From Synergistaceae bacterium (GTDB lineage: Bacteria; Synergistota; Synergistia; Synergistales; Synergistaceae), in the NCBI GenBank assembly GCA_031273585.1, contig JAISRP010000131.1, positions 1-6,168 of the forward strand: a stretch of 6,168 nt of DNA, written 5' to 3'. Below are positions 1 to 4,836 of the stretch, piece after piece (position 1 is the stretch's first letter; each line of letters begins with the position of its first letter). The notes under the pieces were generated by a model. The model searched no databases. It saw nothing but the letters and a program-made list of their open reading frames with translations, and had not been told where the DNA came from. The translations under genes were made by a program, and so were the position numbers.

Positions 1-284
1 GCGACCCGGATACCCCTTCTCCTTGCCTCTATGAGCTCCGGGTGATCCTGGGCGATGGCGCTCGTGTGGATTATGAGCGACGGCCTGTACGTGTCGAGGT
101 GCTCCCTGTGATGCCCAGCTGCCACCTGCACGCCGTCCTGCCTGACCTTCCTCAGGTAGAAGGTGTTCTCCACGTCGCAGCCGCTCACCGTGTGCCCCAT
201 TGCGTTAAGAAGAAGAGCGAGCCCGCTCATCCCCGCGCCGCCGATCCCCATGAGGTGTATGTTAGCCGGCGTCTTTATATCCAT
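1..284 (-). CDS. murC: UDP-N-acetylmuramate--L-alanine ligase MurC, N-terminal part (cut by left window edge)
   Basis: Cytoplasmic ATP-dependent ligase that adds L-Ala to UDP-MurNAc, the first step of the stem peptide. Only 94 codons plus two bases are present. This is most of the N-terminal Rossmann-like UDP-substrate domain, and the ATP-binding and C-terminal domains lie beyond the left edge. The translation has the MurC nucleotide-binding loop GIGGAGMSGLA at residues 13-23, preceded by IHLM, then HTVSGCD at 31-37 (SGSD in most relatives), and a later IIHTSAIAQDHPE stretch matching the usual 'SsAi..dnPE' region. The frame is open from the murG stop onward. I take ATG at 284. A TTG at 305 would add seven residues and has the better-placed Shine-Dalgarno (AAGGAGG, nine bases away), so the start is unsettled. 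It is the last gene seen of the murF-to-murC run. Identity is secure from motif and context. Confidence 0.93.
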   Translation of the reverse strand, partial: MDIKTPANIHLMGIGGAGMSGLALLLNAMGHTVSGCDVENTFYLRKVRQDGVQVAAGHHREHLDTYRPSLIIHTSAIAQDHPELIEARRRGIRV

Positions 285-314
285 GAAGACGTTGCTGTCC
301 TCCAAAATCCTCTT

Positions 315-321
315 CCTCCTT
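315..321 (-). promoter_or_regulatory. Strong Shine-Dalgarno upstream of murC
   Basis: On the minus strand this reads AAGGAGG and lies in the short murG-murC gap. GGAGG ends nine bases before an in-frame TTG (305-303), an ideal spacing, but 30 bases before the ATG at 284. A second purine block, GGAGGA, at 303-298 sits 13 bases before that ATG, which is long. The site suggests murC has its own initiation signal, unlike the overlapping genes before it, and it argues for the TTG start. Confidence 0.6.
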
Positions 322-341
322 CGAGTCCGGTCGATTGCAAG

Positions 342-1415
342 TCATGAAGCGGCGAAGGACCATAGCCCCTCGCAGATACTCTCGGCGACATTATACATCT
401 TTTCGACGGCTTCACTTCGAGGAGCCCGCCGCAAAAATTTATAATCGTGCAGTTTCTGTGCCAGCTCGTCCATCCGGTCGCGGTCCTCGGGCCAGATTGC
501 TATGTTCTCCCGCCCCTCCATCATCCGGGCGTTTTCAGTCTGATGATCGTCGGCTGCGCCGCCCCACGGTATCACGACGGATGGGATTCCCATGGCGCAC
601 GCCTCAGACAGGGTGGACGCCCCCGCCCTCGCTATCAGCATGTCAGCCGCGCTGTAGACCGGGGCGATGTCCCATCGGGCCGGCAGGAGCGTCAGGTTGT
701 GAAGTTTTTTCTCCGGCGCAGACGCTCCGGGGTCGCTCACTATGAACGACCAATCCTGGAAATCCTCCCGATTCGCCAGATTTTCAATTATATCCCTCAT
801 GCGCGAGCTGCCGAGCGAGCCCGTCAACACTGCTGCAACCGGCCCGGACGGACGCGGCTCCGGCAGCCCCAATGTCCGCCAGGCCTCGTCCCTCTCCGTG
901 AGGCGGAGGCTCCTGATCGGCACCCCGACCGGGGTAAAGTCCGCCCTCCGGAGCGGGGCGCACGCCTCCCAGCCGGACGCGACCGGAACTCCCAGCCGGG
1001 ACGCCAGCCTCGTGATCCTGCCGGCGCGGGCGTTCTGCTCGTGAACCACGGCCCTTATCCCGCGAGCCCTGCACAGTATGAGGGACGTGGCCGAGACGTA
1101 GCCGCCGAACAGGACGCACAGGTCGGGGTTGAATTTTTTAAGCAGCCGTCCCGCGGTGACGAAGCTCCGGATGATGGAGGCCCATCTTTTTATCCTGCGC
1201 CCGCGCGGCGCGCCGATCGGGGACCCCTCGATTTCGACCGTCATCGGCTCTATCGAGGAGGCCCTGTAAATTTCGAGCTCGACCTGCCTTGTCCCGGACA
1301 CATATCCCACCTCCGTTCCAGGGTGTTTCCTGCGGATCCAACCGCCGAACGCTATCGCCGGAAGCACGTGCCCCCCAGTGCCACCGGCCACGAGCAGTAC
1401 GCGGCCGGGCGTCAT
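342..1415 (-). CDS. murG: UDP-GlcNAc:lipid I N-acetylglucosaminyltransferase MurG (lipid II synthesis)
   Basis: GT-B glycosyltransferase at the inner face of the membrane that transfers GlcNAc from UDP-GlcNAc to lipid I, giving lipid II. The protein is 357 residues, normal for the family. The N-terminal domain has the glycine-rich loop GGTGGHV (11-17, with the conserved His16), FGGYVS (103-108) and HEQN (125-128). The C-terminal donor domain has RAGASTLSEA (263-272) and AADDHQTENA (287-296), which hold the Glu and Gln expected to contact UDP-GlcNAc. Several normally stable spots differ: TGSLGS (198-203) for GGSxGA, VGVPIR (163-168) for TGNPVR, and HEQNARAG for HEQNxxPG, so this is a somewhat divergent MurG. 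The start is the ATG sharing ATGA with the ftsW stop. An AGGGA lies six bases upstream. The frame is open far upstream inside ftsW, but only the part from this ATG is MurG-like. The stop lies 36-57 bases before murC. Confidence 0.96.
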   Translation of the reverse strand: MTPGRVLLVAGGTGGHVLPAIAFGGWIRRKHPGTEVGYVSGTRQVELEIYRASSIEPMTVEIEGSPIGAPRGRRIKRWASIIRSFVTAGRLLKKFNPDLCVLFGGYVSATSLILCRARGIRAVVHEQNARAGRITRLASRLGVPVASGWEACAPLRRADFTPVGVPIRSLRLTERDEAWRTLGLPEPRPSGPVAAVLTGSLGSSRMRDIIENLANREDFQDWSFIVSDPGASAPEKKLHNLTLLPARWDIAPVYSAADMLIARAGASTLSEACAMGIPSVVIPWGGAADDHQTENARMMEGRENIAIWPEDRDRMDELAQKLHDYKFLRRAPRSEAVEKMYNVAESICEGLWSFAAS

Positions 1416-2530
1416 AACGCTTCCCTGTACTCCTTGTGCATTCGGAGCATCACCCCTACCCTCACCCACATCATTACGAGCGAGCTGCCGCCATAACTCA
1501 GGAACGGGAGGGGCATACCTGTCAGGGGCATGAAGTTCGTCACCCCGGCCACGTTTATAAAGAGCGGCAGCACGATTGTGAGGGTGATCCCCCAGACGAT
1601 CGATGTCGCGAACCCCTCGGGCGCCCGGTTGTAGAGGATCCTGCAGCGGACGACCCACATGAAGCAGAGGGAGAGCACGCCGAGCGTCCCGAGCAGCCCC
1701 ATCTCCTCCCCCAGCGCCGCGTAGATGTAATCGGTGTAGGCGGCGGGGAGGTAGTTCAGCTTCTGAAATCCGTGCCCGAGGCCGGAGCCCCAGCCGCTGC
1801 CGTTCGCGAACGCTATGAGCCCCTGGATCGTCTGGAAACCGGTGTCGAGGGGGTCTAGCCACGGGTCCATGAATGCCTTGACCCGCCTTATCCTGTAGGG
1901 CTCGAGAAGTATAAAGAGCGGCAGGATGACGGCCCCGAGCGAGCCGGTTGCGAGCGGCAGCTTCCACCCGAACCTCTCCACGTACATGCCCATGCATATC
2001 AGGATGATCAGTATTGTCGACCCCAGGTCCGGCTGCGCCATCAGTGCGGCGCAGGAGGATACGAGCAGCAGCATCACCTGCACGAAGCACTTCCCGGGGT
2101 TGAGGTCGCTTCTCACCGCGAGCTTCGCCACGAGGAAGACCACGGCCAGGGTCATGATCTCGGACGGCTGGACCGACACCCCCGCGACCCGCAGCCAGCG
2201 CCGCGCCCCGCCCACGGACGTCCCCACCCCTGGGATCAGGGTCATGACCGCCATTACGAGGGCCGCGACCCAGAGGGCCCCCCCGATCCGGTACCAGAAG
2301 CGTATGGGCAGCGAGTACGTGAAGAGCATCACGCAAATTCCCATGACGAGCCACTTGAGCTGTCTGATTCCCATCGTGAAGGGAGTTCCCGATATCTCGA
2401 ACGAGGTCGGGCTCGTGGTGGACGTGACCATCAGGATGCCGATGCTGCTCAGGATGAGCGGTATCAGCCACAGGAGGGGGTCGACCCGCGGCGCGCCGCT
2501 CAGGTCGGATTCAGTCTCAGCTCTCGTCAT
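1412..2530 (-). CDS. ftsW: SEDS peptidoglycan glycosyltransferase FtsW (lipid II polymerase of the divisome)
   Basis: Polytopic membrane protein that polymerises lipid II into septal glycan strands, normally with a class B PBP (FtsI) as partner. It is 372 residues from the ATG at 2530. SEDS signatures appear in order: GARRWLRVAGVSVQPSE (108-124), QPDLGST (166-172), PYRIRRVKAFMDPWLDP (211-227), GSGLGHGFQKLNYLP (248-262), TDYIYAALGEEMG (266-278, with the catalytic-loop Asp267) and PLPFLSYGGSS (340-350). Hydrophobic segments run throughout, roughly nine or ten. RodA belongs to the same family and is hard to separate by motif. The place between murD and murG makes FtsW the right name. One oddity is that the lysine normally three residues after the QPSE Glu is Thr127. 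An alternative ATG at 2545 adds five residues, but its GGGGA lies only four bases away, whereas GGGGG lies eight bases before 2530. The gene overlaps the murD end by 14 bases and shares ATGA with murG. Confidence 0.95.
   Translation of the reverse strand: MTRAETESDLSGAPRVDPLLWLIPLILSSIGILMVTSTTSPTSFEISGTPFTMGIRQLKWLVMGICVMLFTYSLPIRFWYRIGGALWVAALVMAVMTLIPGVGTSVGGARRWLRVAGVSVQPSEIMTLAVVFLVAKLAVRSDLNPGKCFVQVMLLLVSSCAALMAQPDLGSTILIILICMGMYVERFGWKLPLATGSLGAVILPLFILLEPYRIRRVKAFMDPWLDPLDTGFQTIQGLIAFANGSGWGSGLGHGFQKLNYLPAAYTDYIYAALGEEMGLLGTLGVLSLCFMWVVRCRILYNRAPEGFATSIVWGITLTIVLPLFINVAGVTNFMPLTGMPLPFLSYGGSSLVMMWVRVGVMLRMHKEYREAL
1422..1426 (-). promoter_or_regulatory. Shine-Dalgarno of murG inside the ftsW 3' end
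   Basis: AGGGA on the minus strand, six bases before the murG ATG at 1415 and inside the last codons of ftsW (Arg-Glu-Ala-Leu). A further AAGGAG lies at 1435-1430. Together with the four-base ATGA overlap, this supports the chosen murG start and translational coupling to ftsW. Confidence 0.5.
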
Positions 2531-3860
2531 GAGGCTCGCCCCCATCCAGTCCCCGGACGATCTCCGCGAAGTGGTCCCCGCGCTCGCCGTAATTTTTGTA
2601 CATGTCCCAGCTCGTGCAGGCCGGCGAGAGCAGGACGACCTCGCCCGGCAGCGCCATGCCGGAGGCGATCCCTACCGCCTCCTCCATGCCGCCGGCTGTG
2701 GTGTAGCTGACGTACCCCGCGGAGCTGAGGGCATCCGCTATCTCGCCCGACGCCTCTCCCATCAGCACGGCCCACCTGGCGAACTCCCTGAGCGGGCCCG
2801 CTAACCTGGCGTAGTCCTCGCCCTTGCCCCTGCCGCCCAGGATGACTATCTTGCTCCCCTCTATCGACGAGAGCGCGGCAACGGACGCCGCGATGTTAGT
2901 CCCCTTGGAGTCGTCGATGTATCTGACGCCGTTTCTCGTCAGCACGAGGCTGCACCTGTGCGGCGGCGCCTCGTAGGACACTAGCGCGCCGCGCGATTTG
3001 TCCGCGTCGCAGCCCAGCAGGTCCACGCAGGCGAGCGACATAGCGACGTTCTCCATGTTGTGAGACCCTATGAGGGTCGTATCGCCAAATCCAAAGAGCC
3101 GCCTTCCTCGCATGCAGCACGACCTGCCCTCGGAGTCGAGGCGGATTCCGTCCGAATCACTCCCGACGCCCCACGAGAGGCGGCATGACCTGCCGGCGTC
3201 CCCCAGGGCTGCCGCGTCCCGCTCCTGAATGACGGAAAATCCGCCGCGTTCGACGAAGGAGAGGATCGACGCCTTCGCGCGCACGTAATTTTCATATGAG
3301 CCGTGCCAGTCCAGGTGGTCCGGCGCGAGGTTGGTCACGACGGCCCCCGCCAGCGAGATCGAGCTCGCCCAGTGAAGCTGGAAGCTGCTCAGCTCGGCAA
3401 CTATGAAGTCGAGCTCGGCGCCCGCTATGTCCGATATCGGGTTTCCGATGTTGCCGGCTACCGCCACCCTGTGGCCGAGTGATTTAAGCAGATACCCAGT
3501 GAGCGATGCGGTCGTGGTCTTTCCGTTGCTGCCGGTGATCCCCAGGACGCGCCCCCTCAGGTGAGGCATGGCGAAGTCCAGCTCCCCCACGATGCGCACC
3601 CCGAGCTCCCTGCCCCTGGCTATGACGTCCGACATGGGGGGAAATCCGGAGCTCGCGACCATGATGTCGCACTCGAACGCCCTGTCCGTGTGTCCCCCCG
3701 ACTCGAACCGGATGTCGTTGGATCTGAACATCTCCAGGGTCTCCTCCGGGATCTGTCCGCCCTCGGAGACGAAGACTCGATGCCCCAGGCGCGAGGCGAG
3801 AAGGGCTATTGACCTGCCGCTGACCCCGGCGCCCAGCGCGGTTACCCTCAGGTTTTTCAT
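2517..3860 (-). CDS. murD: UDP-N-acetylmuramoyl-L-alanine--D-glutamate ligase MurD
   Basis: Cytoplasmic Mur ligase that adds D-Glu to UDP-MurNAc-L-Ala using ATP. It is 447 residues from the ATG at 3860, with all three domains present. Domain 1 has GAGVSGRS (10-17), binding the UDP part. Domain 2 has the P-loop GITGSNGKTTT (107-117), NIGNPI (137-142), ELSSFQL (156-162), and PDHLDWHGSYENYVRAK (180-196), which ends at Lys196, expected to be the carbamylated, Mg-supporting lysine. Domain 3 has DDSKGTN (316-322), ILGGRGKGED (340-349) and SPACTSWDMYKNYGERGDHF (412-431), the D-Glu-binding end typical of MurD rather than MurC, E or F. I choose ATG 3860 because it begins at MKNLRV just before the Rossmann strand and lies one base after the mraY stop (TGATATG). 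ATG at 3875 (a G7 run eight bases upstream) or GTG at 3884 would add five or eight residues. The stop lies inside ftsW. Confidence 0.96.
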   Translation of the reverse strand: MKNLRVTALGAGVSGRSIALLASRLGHRVFVSEGGQIPEETLEMFRSNDIRFESGGHTDRAFECDIMVASSGFPPMSDVIARGRELGVRIVGELDFAMPHLRGRVLGITGSNGKTTTASLTGYLLKSLGHRVAVAGNIGNPISDIAGAELDFIVAELSSFQLHWASSISLAGAVVTNLAPDHLDWHGSYENYVRAKASILSFVERGGFSVIQERDAAALGDAGRSCRLSWGVGSDSDGIRLDSEGRSCCMRGRRLFGFGDTTLIGSHNMENVAMSLACVDLLGCDADKSRGALVSYEAPPHRCSLVLTRNGVRYIDDSKGTNIAASVAALSSIEGSKIVILGGRGKGEDYARLAGPLREFARWAVLMGEASGEIADALSSAGYVSYTTAGGMEEAVGIASGMALPGEVVLLSPACTSWDMYKNYGERGDHFAEIVRGLDGGEPHDES

Positions 3861-3861
3861 A

Positions 3862-4836
3862 TCAGCCGCCGGCATTTCCAGCACCCCCCCGAAATACGAA
3901 GTTTATTATCACCGCGAGGAGCGACATGCCGACCACGTGAGCAAGCCAGAAGCGAGTCACGATCTTGGGTTCGCTCCACCCGATCAGCTCGAAGTGATGG
4001 TGAAGGGGGCTCATCCGAAACACCCTCCTGCCGAAGATCCTGATTGCCGCAATCTGAACTGCGACGGTCACCATCTCAACCCCAAATATGAACGAGACCG
4101 GAATGACGAGGATCAGCGACTTCGACGCGACGCACAGGGTTATGAGCACGCCGGCCCACAGGTGCGATCCCACGTCCCCCATGAAGACCTCGGCCGGGTT
4201 CGAGTTGTGCCAGAGGAATGCGATCATGACCGCGAGCCCGAGGGACGCGGACACCGCGGCCGGCTCCGACTCCGTCCAGAGCAGGATCGACGCGAGGGAT
4301 ATCGCGACCGATCCGCCGGCCAGGCCATCCAGCCCGTCCGTCACGTTGACCGCGTTCAAAATTCCCACCCCCAGAAATATCAGCAGAGGAATCCCCACTG
4401 CCGGGTCCAGCCTGAGCCACGGCAGAAGATACAGGCCTTCCGAGGCTGCGACATACGCCCAGGGCGCCGTCACAGCAATCTGGAGGGTGAGCTTCTGCAG
4501 GCTCCGGAGCCCCTCGCTCGACCTCCTCCGCATCTTGAGCAGGTCGTCGACGAGCCCGACAAGAGCGGAGGCGACCGGGTAAGCCCATATATGGAGCTTG
4601 TCGGAGACGCTCGACATCCCGTACCAGCAGGCGGAGAGGACGATCAGGGGCGTCATGCCGAGCGCCACTATCCCGCCCATCCCAGGCGTCCCTCCCTTAT
4701 GCGCGTGAGACTTGGGTCCGTACCCCTTTATCGTCTCCCCCAGTCTCATGCGGCGCATCGCGTTTATCCACGCCCTCTGACAGACGAGCGAACAGGCAAA
4801 TATTGCTATGGCCAGGAGGATCGTCCTAGTATGCAT
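3862..4836 (-). CDS. mraY: Phospho-N-acetylmuramoyl-pentapeptide transferase MraY (lipid I synthesis)
   Basis: Integral membrane enzyme that transfers phospho-MurNAc-pentapeptide from UDP to undecaprenyl phosphate, forming lipid I. It is 324 residues, a usual length for the shorter family members. A hydrophobic N-terminal helix (about 5-20) is followed by GPKSHAHKGGTPGMGG (40-55), the active-site pair Asp97-Asp98 in LVDD, NAVNVTDGLDGLAGG (161-175), FMGDVGS (218-224) with the nucleophile-region Asp221, and PLHHHFELIGWSEP (277-290) with the His triplet. These separate it from WecA-type relatives, which lack the HHHFE loop. After FMGDVGS the usual LALGG reads HLWAG, a local oddity. The ATG shares one base with the murF stop (TGATG), and the bases before it show only a weak Shine-Dalgarno, so initiation is probably coupled to murF. 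The end is glycine-rich (residues 317-324) and contains a run of seven G. Confidence 0.97.
   Translation of the reverse strand: MHTRTILLAIAIFACSLVCQRAWINAMRRMRLGETIKGYGPKSHAHKGGTPGMGGIVALGMTPLIVLSACWYGMSSVSDKLHIWAYPVASALVGLVDDLLKMRRRSSEGLRSLQKLTLQIAVTAPWAYVAASEGLYLLPWLRLDPAVGIPLLIFLGVGILNAVNVTDGLDGLAGGSVAISLASILLWTESEPAAVSASLGLAVMIAFLWHNSNPAEVFMGDVGSHLWAGVLITLCVASKSLILVIPVSFIFGVEMVTVAVQIAAIRIFGRRVFRMSPLHHHFELIGWSEPKIVTRFWLAHVVGMSLLAVIINFVFRGGAGNAGG

Noticed and set aside
285..341. Terminator or regulatory RNA in the murG-murC gap
   Set aside because: No stable inverted repeat followed by a T run is seen. The gap holds only purine-rich ribosome-binding sequence.
447..1496. Long plus-strand open frame opposite murG
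   Set aside because: Antisense shadow of a GC-rich gene. The translation is Arg/Pro-rich, low in hydrophobic pattern and has no recognisable motif, while the minus strand encodes clear MurG.
1416..2471. Minus-strand extension of the murG frame through ftsW, giving a 709-codon frame
   Set aside because: Residues before the MTPGRVLL start are low-complexity His/Arg/Gly/Asp-rich sequence from an out-of-frame reading of ftsW. MurG begins at ATG 1415, and no fusion is supported.
1926..2804. Plus-strand open frame opposite ftsW and murD
   Set aside because: It spans the ftsW-murD junction on the opposite strand, shows no motif, and the real membrane protein lies on the minus strand.
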